Below are positions 44,726 through 55,188 of a DNA stretch of 64,000 bases, piece by piece. The position numbers were made by a program, and so were the translations under genes. Each line of letters opens with the position of its first letter. Within the stretch, counting starts at the first letter, position 1. Source of the stretch: Ceratobasidium sp. AG-K (Eukaryota > Basidiomycota > Agaricomycetes > Cantharellales > Ceratobasidiaceae); assembly GCA_037039685.1 (NCBI GenBank), contig JAWNGF010000002.1:6200001-6264000 (forward strand), written 5' to 3'. The notes beneath the pieces are model-generated. The model had not been told where the DNA came from. It worked only from the letters and a program-made list of their open reading frames with translations, and did not search any database.

Positions 44726-46751
44726 TCACTCGGAACCCGAATGGCGACGTCGTTCCAGTGCTCGTTCATGTGCAACAAGTTCTGAGCCTTCCTCTCCATG
44801 CGTACTCGTCGCGGTCAAGGTTGGAGTAGCATCTCGCGCATGGGCGAGACGTCCAGCCCCACGAGGTCCAGGCGACTCGGAGGAAATAGCCGCTTCGGCA
44901 AGTTCGGCGATCCGTCTCGTCTCGCTGTCCAGCCGCAACCCCTTTGGCCGGTCTTCCAGCACGACCACCTCTTCTCCCACCGCGACTTGTCGACCTAGGG
45001 CGTCTAGCATATCTCGCAGCTCCTTTTCGCCCTCGTCGAGTGCTTTTTGGCCTTTTGGCTTGACCCACGCTTTCGACCTGCCCTCGTCGACGACTTGGGC
45101 CCATGTTTTCCCCTCGCGTCGTAGTTCGTCTGTGAGTTCGTCCTTGATTCTTCGTGCTGTGCCGACGCCCGAGTACCCAAACGAGGTGTAGAGTTGAACG
45201 GCGCTCGCCCCGGCGCGGGCGAATGCGAGCGCGTCGGACCCCGAAGAGATTCCGCCACAGCCGATAATGGGGATCTCAGCTGGGAGGTGAGAGCGCAGTA
45301 TCGATAATGCTTTGAGGGAGAGGGGGAAGAGGGGAGGTCCAGAGAGACCGCCGATCTCTTTGGCTGAACCTATCTCGAGCGTCAAAGTCGTCTCTGGGAT
45401 AGCATAGGAGCGGACGCACCCGACTGTAGATTGGGCCTCTGTACCGTAGTATTGCTCACAATCACACCATCAACTTTGCTCTCCCGCACGGCCTCTGCAA
45501 TATCCTGAATCGCGAGCTCGTCCAGGTCCGGAGCGATTTTGAGCACGATTTTGGGTCGGGTCGTACGTATCCTCGCGCCCTCCCTCGCAATCACCCCCTC
45601 GTCGCCCGCGACCGGAATCTCATCCGGACCTTGCCCACACCATCCAATAACTCTTCCAGCATTCCCCGATTCTGCAACCCGCGCAGCCCGGGCGTGTTGG
45701 ACTCGAGACGTTGATGACCAAGACACCGACATCCGGATGGGACCCGAACCGCTCGACGCCGACGAGGTAATCCGCGATCGAGTCCGGGGACGAGGACTTG
45801 TTCTTTCCCAAGTTGACAGCTAGAACTCGTCCGCAGCGTGTTCCGGGGAAGGGTGCGAGGAGTGGTTTCGACTCCTCAGACGGGCGAGCATAATATCGTG
45901 TCCGCGCGAGGGGAAGCCGTACCGGTTGATCATGGCGTTGTCTTCTGGAAGTGTGAATACGCGCGGTTTGGGATTTCCGGGCTGTCCGCAGCAGTTAGAA
46001 TCGAGTGGCATGTGAATGGCTGGCGTACTTGTGGTTTGGGCGTGACGGATCCGATTTCGACCCAGTCGAAGCCGAGGTTGAAGAGCCCTGTTTGGTTGGA
46101 GTTAGGCGCGAATTAGAAGGGTGTCAGGAATTTAGATGAGAAGGGGGCTAGAATTTTAGATGAGAAGAGTGTTGCGAGTTGGGATTAGAGGATTATTGAG
46201 AGTTTGGGGTGAGAGGTATTGATTTGGTAATTTGAGACGAGAACAACTAGTTCGACTTGAATCAGAAAGGCCAAGTGGACATACCGTCTATAGCTTCTCC
46301 ATCCTTATCAAACCCCGCAGCAAGTCCCACCGGACTCGGCAACTCCATATCCCAGATCTGCGCCATAAGCACCTTCCCTCAAACCCAACTAACAACCCAC
46401 CGTGCACTTGAGAATCTCATCATCCACCCCCCGATCCTTGGGCGCAAACGGCGACCTAAGCACCCGCAACGCAAGCTTATGTGCATCCTCAGGGTCGAGT
46501 GTAGCGCGCATCAAAGGCGGGATGACCCATTGGTGGATGGCGGAGCGAGAGTCGTAATAGTATGCGATAAAGAGGCCTGTTCCAAGGACGAGGGCTGTGG
46601 TTTTGAGGGCGCGGAAGTTGGAGGCGATTGGGGTTGGGATCACGACTTGGGTTTCGGTGGAGGTGGAGGTTGAGGCAGAGCGGGTTGTGGCTGTTGTCCG
46701 TCGGATTAGGAGACGGTTGGTTCGGGGTAGGGATCTGACTGCGGCCTGCAT
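44726..46751 (-). CDS. DHODH: Dihydroorotate dehydrogenase, mitochondrial (class 2), with three apparent frame breaks
   Basis: Five exons: 46751-46401, 46357-46285, 46087-46029, 45981-45420, 45369-44726. It has an Arg/Ser-rich mitochondrial presequence, then a membrane helix ([16 protein letters not shown]), as in class 2 enzymes that pass electrons to ubiquinone. FMN-barrel motifs follow: [66 protein letters not shown]. The catalytic base is Ser in INVSSPNTPG, legible only across a frame change. In exon 4 the frame shifts near 45880, 45700 and 45630; each fits loss of one base. This is step four of pyrimidine synthesis, normally single-copy and essential, so the breaks suggest sequence errors or a null allele. 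About 80 unusual residues follow the barrel at the C-terminus. Confidence 0.9.
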
Positions 46752-47242
46752 CCTGGATGATAAATTATAAATTGTGATAATGGTCAATACGATAAGCTGA
46801 GATTACAATCACTCACCTCGACGACTTCTGGCCTAATTTCCACCAACAGCCACACCAAGAAGACGTGCCTACAGCTTGACGTCAAGTCTCGCCCAGGAAC
46901 GATTAGACACCTTGACGTACCTTGCGATGGACGTGCAATTAGAATTTGTGTGAGAAGCTGATCTACAAAATCTCGGCGCTTAGGATCTTATCTTATCTGC
47001 CCCACCGATGATGCGCTCCTCGGCCTCCGAGCCAGTCTTCCTGCTGATCCCCCCCTCGACTCTCGAGTGTATACCACAGTCTTGTACCACAGATATCCGC
47101 GTTGTAGTTGCACTAAACCGTAACCGCTGCAACAACCTCTTGTCTCTCGTTATTTTCCCACCCTGCTCATCTGTGCAAAACCCCAAATCCGAGGCTATTT
47201 TTCGGCGCAACAACACTATATTTACAGCCCAACTTGTTAACA
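46752..47242. other. Divergent intergenic region (DHODH / PX protein)
   Basis: About 490 bp holding both promoters. No clear TATA box or other feature. Confidence 0.4.
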
Positions 47243-48099
47243 ATGCACACTGCTACCAACACCCCCTCCTCCTCTACTCCCACTTCTCCTACTGTCGCTT
47301 CCCCTACGACCACCCTGTACAGCGAACCCGGTCCATCCCACCCATTCGCCAAATGCACCGGCCTAGTGCAAATCATCCGCCCGTCAGTGCACGAGATAAT
47401 TGAAGAAGAGTCTCGGTTCTGGGACGAATTTACCACAGACGTACGTCCTTGTTAGATCCATGACAGCCCCTGTTGGATCTACGACAGCTGATGTCATCTC
47501 TCTCAGGACGGAACCCGCGCCAACAGCGGACGAGCGTCTCCCCCTGGCTCCCTCGCCAACCGGTCCGTGTTTTCAAACGATATTTGGTTGGATGATAATT
47601 GTGGGAATGCGGATCGCACGTTTGCACGGGATGTGCAGTTGGTGGGGTGGGCGAGCGTGGGAGACAGTATCAGCACGGGCTACATAGGTGAGTTTCTCTG
47701 ATGTTTTTGGGCTGGGTTGGGCTAATTCTCGTAGTGTATGATTGTGCGATACGGACCAAGGAGGGCGTGACGATCCACCTACACAAACGGTACAATCAGT
47801 TTGTCCAACTCGACAAGGCGCTCCGACGGACGTTACCTGTACGTACCCCCCTCGTGTTCAAACGATTGTTAACCCCCGACTAGGCCGATGTACTGCACAA
47901 CATTCCGTCCCTGCCTTCGAAAAACGCACTAGGTACGTTGTTTGTTGCGCAGCTGATTGGTGCTGATCGCCGTCTAGCCAAATACAGACCCGCATTCCTC
48001 GACGCCCGCCGACGCAAACTGCAAACCTGGCTCGCTGCGGTCCTGATGCACCCCGATATTGGAGGGTGCCCAGCCGTCCGTGAATGGATCCTCGAATAA
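47243..48099 (+). CDS. PX-domain protein (Ypt35-like)
   Basis: Exons 47243-47440, 47507-47687, 47735-47838, 47884-47932, 47978-48099 join in frame to 217 aa. The N-terminus is a Ser/Thr/Pro-rich disordered tail. The last 130 residues form a PX (Phox homology) domain: YDCAIRTKEGVTIHLHKRYN with the Arg of the lipid pocket, then FVQLDKALRR, a proline-containing loop, and the C-terminal helices ARRRKLQTWLAAVL. PX domains bind phosphatidylinositol 3-phosphate on endosomes. A short N-tail plus a single PX recalls yeast Ypt35, which ties the endosome or vacuole to Vps13; the match is from architecture only. Confidence 0.8.
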
Positions 48100-48565
48100 C
48101 TTGGCGTGTGGTCGACTCTAAAAGCATATCATCCGGGCGAGGTCAAAGCATGCTGCTGTGATTGGAATATAGGCCCCAACTCTGTCGTTCATTTAATTGT
48201 TATCGCTATCCTATCGTGTTGACTGTTGACACCTTTTTGTAGTCTACGTTATTCGGAAATTGTATCCTTCCTGATTATCTTCCTTGCGTCCCTTTCACTA
48301 GAACCGGCGTTTCGCAATGGAGCACAGCCAACTTGACTGTCGACCTATATTTAAACCTCTACTTCTGCGGTGCCCAGGTCTCACGGCCGACTCGGTGGTG
48401 GTTTCTCCTTATCCAGCAAGTGGCGCCCGGGGACACACCGAGGTTCCACGGAACCCGCGCTAATTTGTATCCCACCGAGATTGTCGGTGAGGCGGTAACT
48501 GGTCTGATTACACCTGGTCGAGTATAAATATGATGCGTCGTTGAGCAGCAAGACATTATTCGAAC
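48100..48565. other. Intergenic upstream of the DUF7702-like array
   Basis: About 470 bp, no gene seen. Confidence 0.4.
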
Positions 48566-49582
48566 ATGTCTTTTCCTACGATTCCTACCGGGTTTTCGAT
48601 TACTGGCGGGATCCCGACCAAGTCTCAGGACTTGCTGCGTCAGTCTAATATTTTGGCTTGGGTTTAGTCGGTGCTGACTTTTAGTAGCTCGATTATCTTC
48701 GTGGTTGCGTTTGTAGCTCTCGCGCCGCTTGCTGTATGGCGTCTGGCGAGTAAAGTCTCCCGCTCAACAACCTTGATTCGGCCGGCTGTTTTTATTCTCG
48801 TGCGGACTGCGACGTACATCATGCGAGCCATACAGGCCAACGGAAAGTGAGTATCCCGCCACCTTCCCTTTATTATGACTAATATTCTGTAGTTACTCGG
48901 AAACGCTATTCATCGTGGAACAAATATTCCTGCTCGCCGGCTTTCCGATTATTTGCGAAGCCATGATCTCCCTCCTCGAGTACCACATTACACGCACGCA
49001 CACCGGTCCCAAGGAAGGACAAATCACCCAACGCGTCTGTCGACTCTTGCGTATAGTCCTCCTAGTAAGTCCCCACCCCCTCAAAATCTAACCTTGTCTA
49101 ACTCGAAACAGGCAGCGCTGGTCCTTGGTATCGTAGCCGGAACCAACATAAGCGCCGCAATCACAAACCCCTCAACCGCCTCGACCGTCCGCTCCCTCCG
49201 CAACGCCAACGCCGCTCTCTGCCTCGTCATCGTCATCGGGATCGCAGTGGTCGCAATCGTCGCCCAAGTCCATAAATCACTCCCTATCCACCCCACCGCG
49301 CTTCTCCTACTCATGTCTGGGTGCCTGACGATTGCCGGAGCGTACCGACTTGCTAATATCCATACGACGAATCCCCCACTGGCCACGTCGACCAAGGTCA
49401 AGTTTTATATCTTGCTGGCGCTGATGGAGTGGATTGTCACCCTCGTGTTGTTCGCTGTAAATGCGCGGGTGTTGTTTGCAGAGGATGTAGCCAAGGAGAA
49501 GAAGAGGGCTGCCAAGGGGAGCGAGCGTGCCTCGATGGAGAGTCCAGATAGGCAGTACAAAGAGCCGTATGCGTCTGCATAG
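48566..49582 (+). CDS. Seven-helix membrane protein, DUF7702-like, copy 1
   Basis: Exons about 48566-48642, 48685-48846, 48893-49064, 49112-49582 give 293 aa in frame. The first donor (gtctaa) is weak but the only one that fits. It has a short N-terminal tail, then seven hydrophobic segments. The family signature is a helix with FPIICEAMISLLEYHITRTH, then GAYRLANIH and FYILLALMEWIV. The C-terminus is charged and cytosolic. The domain name is recalled rather than searched. Function is unknown; the topology resembles fungal Pth11/RTA1-like membrane proteins. Two more copies lie at 50.1 and 57.1 kb, on either side of the pheromone receptor genes. Confidence 0.75.
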
Positions 49583-50070
49583 ATATTGTTGTGATTATAT
49601 AGTTTGAATAATGTTATACCCGTGTTTGGATAATCTTGCTTCGGCGTATATGCGGGTCGGGACCGAGGTGGAGATTAGAGTTTGTTGGTGACGTCGGACA
49701 AGAACATCTGGTAGATCATCCACTTGCACTTTCACAAGGATACATTCGACAGGTCAGTAAGCAGACTTGCTCAGGTCGGGGAGAGACAATACGACTCGGC
49801 GCTTGATCACGCGGACGAGCACCTCGTACGAGCTCCTAGCTGCCCGCTTCCAGATACTCAGTGACACACTACTGGCCTTCTCGGCATGTGTTGATGCCAA
49901 GTACTGCGGTTTCGTACTAAGCACCAGTCTCCACCAACTCAACGACATACACTCGGTCAAACACCGAGGTTCCGCGGATCGATTTCCTATTCGGGAATGT
50001 TCATGGGGCGGTGTAGATGTTGGGTCTCTTGTATAAAGTGTGCGAGGGTGGGGTGGGTGAGGAGTATATC

Positions 50071-51052
50071 ATGTCCGAATCCGACGTCCCTCGTGGTTTC
50101 TTTATGGTGGGCGGAGTGCCCACCAAGTCTCAGGATTTAGCACCGTAAGTCAGTCGAGGCTGAATGAGCGTCTACTGACTTTGGTGACAGGTGCATTATT
50201 TTCACCCTTGCCTATATTTGTATCATCCCCCTTGCGTTTCGGCGACTCGTGAACAAGGAATCTCGCTCGAGTCAACTTTACGGCCCAGCCGTATTTATCC
50301 CAATTCGGATTGCGAGCTTCATCTTGAGAGCCGTGCAAACGGGTGGAAAGTGTGTACCGCCAGTCGACTTGCATATACTCTGCTAATGACCTTCTAGTGG
50401 CTCACTCGCAATGATTATCGTCACGCAGATATTCTATTCAGCCGGGTTCCCGATTATTTGCGACCCTGTCGTGACTTTGCTCGAGTACCATATTACCCGA
50501 ACCCATACCAGTCCGACGCAAGGCTATGGACTCAGCGAGCGATCCGGGCCCTGAGACTTACTCTCCTGGTATGAGCCATCGTTCGTTTCTCAATTTATGC
50601 TCACACGCATATAGGCCTCGTTGATCATCGCCATCATCGCTGGAACAAAAATCAATGGCGCAGACACACCTGAAGAACTCGCCGAGCTCCGTAAGCTCAA
50701 CATCATCAACTCGGGTCTATGTCTCGGAATCGTCCTCGGGGTAGCATTCGTTGCAATCATCGCCCAGTTCCACAAGAACCTCCCAAGTCGAGCGACCGCC
50801 GTATTGGTCTTCACATCCGGGTGTTTGGTCGTCGCGGGGGCGTATCGCCTGTCGACAATTCACGATCGAGAGTCGTATCGTCCGTTTTCAGCCAGGACCA
50901 AGGTCACATTTTATGTGTTGTTGGCACTGGTGGAATGGTTAGCGACCATCGCGTTGTTCTCTGTGAACGTGAGGGAGCTGTATGCAGAGGATCTGGCCAA
51001 GGAGAAGCAGCGGGCTGCCAAGGAGGCGGAACAAGGCTCTGACCAGGTCTAG
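50071..51052 (+). pseudogene. Seven-helix membrane protein, DUF7702-like, copy 2, one frame break
   Basis: Exons 50071-50144, 50191-50349, 50398-50568, 50615-51052 match copy 1 exon for exon. The protein reads through GVPTKSQDLAP, FPIICDPVVTLLEYHITRTH, and after exon 3 AGAYRLSTIHD and FYVLLALVEWLA. Near 50540 one base is missing: the direct frame ends in a stop after GLSERSGP, whereas the expected continuation AIRALRLTLL is in the next frame. Copy 3 shows the same offset at the same place, so the change may be older than the duplication. Function unknown. Confidence 0.75.
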
Positions 51053-51289
51053 AACCACATACGCATGCTTTGGTGCGCTACTTTGCTATCCTCGGGTCAT
51101 AGTTTCGTTGCGTGTACAATACGGATTTTTAAATCCCTATAATTTTGAATCTAATGGTGTTGCCGCCTAGCGGAAGCTTATGAGCTGGAGTATTGATACC
51201 ATCATTTCACAACTCAGTCTATCATTAGAATCTAGTTTAGTAACACAACAGTAATTAGGGATGATATCTCGCATATACAGAGCCCACAG

Positions 51290-51679
51290 ACAAGGTTGGA
51301 ACTGAGTCGAGTGATCTCATTGTTTGTCATCGTTGATAGAGAAGAATTGCAAGTGCTGTTCCTCGATGAGGATGATGAAGCGGTTGCTTATAATGGACTG
51401 GCAATGGTGATTTCTGGCTATAAATCCGTTTGGACAGCTGGATTGGAGTTTCATAACTTGTGGGTCATACTTGAGCTTCCAATAACATGCATGTACCCAA
51501 TCGGTCTCGCCCAGAGTTATGCTCCCATATATATGGGCATAAAGACTCACAGTAAACCTATCTATGAGTAGGGACTCGAACTTCCAGCTCCGTAGTGGGG
51601 ATAGGTCGCCACCACAATCAGCCCACGCGACCAAATGGTCTACAGTAAATTATATCGGGTTGATCCCGTGCTTGAGTCC
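51290..51679 (+). repeat. Duplicated receptor upstream segment (matches 54690-55014)
   Basis: This stretch is clearly similar to the 54690-55014 stretch that lies directly upstream of the second STE3 gene; shared blocks include 'acttgtgggtc', 'tacccaatc' and 'tatcgggt' at similar spacing. It is therefore the former upstream region of the first STE3 gene, now pushed away from it by the inserted element at 51680-53018. Confidence 0.65.
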
Positions 51680-51973
51680 ACAGCGATTTGCAAGAGTACT
51701 CGCCACCAGAGTTTTATTTTCGAAACTTGGGCTCGACGAGGAAACCAGCCATATCTCCTCATGGAGAGACATAGGGTAGACGAAACATATCCCATTGAGA
51801 TCGCACGCCCGTTGCGCACGAGATGGTATATAAAGATTGCGGAAATTCCGGGATATAAGAGAATCGCTCCAAAGTTCAAGGTCAATGTTCCAGCAATATT
51901 GGAGGGGTCTGGGGACACGAGAAGTGTGCGAGGGAGTTGTGAGAACACATTTACATAGTTCTATTAAGTAAAA
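51680..51973 (+). repeat. Left inverted repeat of the element
   Basis: Pairs with 52722-53018 in inverse orientation. The same 60-odd codon frame opens in both arms (LRTRWYIKIAEIPGYK on opposite strands), which made the repeat visible. Confidence 0.85.
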
Positions 51974-52721
51974 GTCTTGTTTGTATACCATTCCGGCGGG
52001 ATGAAACTACCCTGATTCTGACCCGGTAGATTGCCCGTTTATCGACACTGGACCAGTTACATTTGTACTATTATCAATTTTCATTACGTAGGTGGAATTT
52101 ATAGCATAATATTGAGCACCTTGCTAACCTTTAACTTATCTGAGCGGGACGGAAACGCACCTCGCTCGTCAAGCTCGTCCAGATGTCGAAAAATGGCGAT
52201 AGTCGCGCAATAAATGTGCCAAATGGTACGCAAAGAGACCAGGATGCATACGCACTTGGTTTCCGGTACTCATCTCACTCTAATTACGCCAATAGAGGCT
52301 GTTCTTTTACTCCTGAAGACATTAGTCGAACTGGACCGTAACGCCAAGGCATGGATCCGCGGACCATGTTGATGGCCTGAAAGTGGTCGGCTAGAAAATC
52401 GACCATTTCTTTTCGAAATTGAAGCCATATTGTTTGAAAGTTATTACCAGGAATTTTAGGCCTCAGTGCCCATCTAAAGATGCTACATAAGGCAAGAAAT
52501 GCGAACTTTTGAGAACCCGTGCTCCTGTGGGCAAGTCTGTGCTCCCGCCTCACTCAGAGGGGCCAGAGGTTGGAAGAGCCCACCAATGTACTACTCTATG
52601 AGAACTGTGAATATGTTGGGCAGCTTATATGTTACTTGTGTCCCCATGCAAGGATGAGAGGCGATACGCGGATGACGTTTTGGAGGAGACTGTGTTATAC
52701 AAAAACGGCTCATAAGCTCGC

Positions 52722-53018
52722 TGTTTTCTTGATGGAGCTGTTTACAGGTATTCTCATAACTCTCCCGCACACTTCTCGTGTCCCAGACCCCCCCAATATT
52801 GCTGGAACATTGACCTTGAACTTTGGAGCGATTCTCTTATATCCCGGAATTTCCGCAATCTTTATATACCATCTCGTGCGCAACGGGCGTGCGATCTCAA
52901 TGGGATATGTTTCGTCTACCCTATGTCTCTCCATGAGGAGCTATGGCTAGTTCCCTCGTCGAGTCCAAAGTGCAAAATATATTGAACCCTGGTGGCAAGT
53001 ACTTTTGCAAATCGCTGT
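52722..53018 (-). repeat. Right inverted repeat of the element
   Basis: Inverse copy of the left arm with scattered mismatches and small indels (about 85-90% by eye). Its outer end is 154 bp upstream of the STE3 start codon. Confidence 0.85.
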
Positions 53019-53172
53019 AAGCGTGCTGGCGATCATCAAAATCTGGATTCAGAGAGATTTGGCCACTCCAAGTCAAATTACTCCCCGTCTTCGATTCCCC
53101 AGGTCGGCTGTTTAGTCTGAGTACCTTATCTCCCCACCTTCCACGACGACTTACGCCTCTTGTTCCCGAGCC

Positions 53173-54441
53173 ATGAAATTCGAGCTACCTATCGTCAGCT
53201 TTACCAGCGCCCTTCTCGTTCTCGTCCCTCTGCCATTGCACTGGAGGAAACGCAATGTCTGTATGATATCAATGATAACCTGGCTTGCCGTGTGCAACAC
53301 CTACCGTGGAATCAACGCTATCATCTGGGCGGATAACGCCACTGTGAAGTACAAGGTCTGGTGCGACATCGGTATGTCCTCTTACCTGGCAAAGTCTCAA
53401 CACATTGATCTGCGTAAAGTAACGAGAATCGGCCTTTGTAGTAGTATTGGTGTTTTAGTCTCGGGAATATGTATATCCCGTCGTCTGGCGCAGGCATGTT
53501 CTCCATACTATAGGGTCCCAAGCTGGCCTAAGAAGCGGCAGCGCGCAAAATTGGAGATTGGGGTGTGTGTCGTTCTACCTGTCCTATACCCGGCTCTGCG
53601 TATGCCAGCTTTATCGGAGTCCTACGCAGATCACTAACTAGGCTAGGGCAGACTTTGCAGTTGAATCGCATCGATTTGGAATTATGGAAGAATACGGTTG
53701 CATTCCAGTAGGTTCATGCTTTCACTTGACAGTTAGAGCGGTGGTCGAAACGTCACCATAGGTGGCTCACGAGTTCTTCCTCTCAACGTTGGTTCTTACC
53801 GTGCCTCTGGTCTTGTGCTCTTGTATTGCATTGATCTACGCTGGTAAGTATAACAACGTTTCAGGCAGTGGTGGAATATAACCTCGACGTAGGCGTTGCG
53901 CTCCGATGGCTCATTCATCGCCGTGCACAGGTTCTGCACACCTCCCAGCGTACAAAACCGATTCCTCCTTCTGGTCGCTACCTTCGCCTCGTTATATTGG
54001 CCATCACCCAGATGGCCTTCGCTACGATAATGACGGTATTTGCCTTGGGCGTTGCGATTCACAATGGGTTTGAGCCTTTGGCTTCCTGGAAGGAGGTCCA
54101 TCAGCACTGGCAAGAGGTGTTGGTCTGGCCTGATACCCCCGTCCCGGAGATACTTTGGATACTCCACAGGGTCCTCTGGTATTTTGTACCGATCTCATCG
54201 GTCATGGTGTTTGCGAACTTTGGGTTCGACGACAGAGTAGACGCAGAGTACAGGCGCAAGTTTGTTTGGATCAAGGAGTGCGTTTCCGGGATTAAAATGG
54301 AAGAGATTGTGGTTCTACCTCGGAGGTATGTGTCTCATGGGATGATAGTCACACCGTCTCAGTCGTCAGCACCTCCCCCAGGGCAAACAATGCCACAACA
54401 ACGCAGAACACATAGGGAGTCGACAATGCGGCGACCGATGA
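53173..54441 (+). CDS. STE3: STE3-type pheromone receptor (GPCR), copy 1
   Basis: Exons 53173-53371, 53420-53599, 53652-53707, 53762-53843, 53893-54325, 54363-54441 join in frame to 342 aa, the usual length of basidiomycete B-locus receptors. Family hallmarks: PLPLHWRKRNVCMISMITWL in helices 1-2, YRGINAIIWADNATVKYKVW with the WCDI motif leading into helix 3, SHRFGIMEEYGC in the second extracellular loop, and SVMVFANFGFDDR after helix 7. It binds farnesylated peptide pheromone and signals through a G protein in mate recognition. The cytoplasmic tail is short; a frame change against copy 2 may have shortened it. A 1.34-kb element interrupts its upstream region. No pheromone precursor gene was recognised nearby. 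Confidence 0.9.
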
Positions 54442-55188
54442 GGTTAGGACAAACATTGTACCATATTCAAATGTATCATCTTTGGCTACCTCTCTATGAC
54501 AAATGCCGGATTTGCTATGTCAGCTCAAGCCCAAACGATGCTCGTGCTCTGAACTTCCGGGTTTCGTTCTCTTGCCTTCGTGTTAGGTATTTCCGTGAGT
54601 ATATGTCTATCTCAGACATCAAGTTTCCTGCCTAAAATGTAGCAAGAACAACAAGTGCCGTTTACAGTAAGCTCGCTGGTGGTGATGTAGCGGCGCGTCT
54701 ATTGCGATTAACTCTTCCAGGGGAACCTCCGGGTATAATCCTTCTAGATAGATGGCTCCAACTTCCACGATTTGTGGGTCGTGCACGGATACCTGAACCT
54801 CCAACAATTGGTATATACCCAATCAGTCCGGTTCTTGTTTACATATATTCAGCTGAATTGCATGCTCCAAGACGTTGATGTACGTACAGACGAACCTCCC
54901 TATAGGCGTCAACTCGAACATCCAGACCTATTATGGAAATTAAGTTGTCATCTCACATCAGCTAATGCGGCCTAATACATCATATCGGGTCAATCCTGCG
55001 CTTGAGTCTAAATGTAACACAACGTGCTGCCAATAATCCAAATTTGGATTTAGAGAGAGATTGTTGTCCCACCCCCAATTCAAATCACTCCCTACCTTTT
55101 GTTCCCTAGATCGGCCGTTTAACTGGCCTGAAATGATTAACCATCCCTCCACCGTCCACGACGACCCACGCTTCTTGTCCTTCGTACC
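54442..55188. other. Intergenic between the two STE3 genes
   Basis: The right half (54690-55188) is the undisturbed upstream region of copy 2 and holds the empty site matching the insertion at copy 1. No gene or pheromone-like short frame with a CaaX end was recognised. Confidence 0.5.

Larger units (their letters stand above)
51680..53018. mobile_element. Non-autonomous long-inverted-repeat element (about 1.34 kb)
   Basis: The left arm (51680 to about 51973) and right arm (about 52722 to 53018) are imperfect inverted repeats of roughly 295 bp; outer ends read ACAGCGATTTGCAAGAGTAC and its complement-like partner. About 750 bp between the arms holds no transposase or other recognisable gene. 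The unoccupied paralogous site upstream of the second STE3 gene (near 55014) joins the two flanks directly, so this is an insertion. No clean target-site duplication could be fixed by eye. It fits a MITE-like or foldback element moved by a transposase elsewhere. Confidence 0.75.

Noticed and set aside
51635..52934. The two mirrored 75-107 codon frames as real genes
   Set aside because: They lie on opposite arms of the same inverted repeat and are explained by it; no domain.
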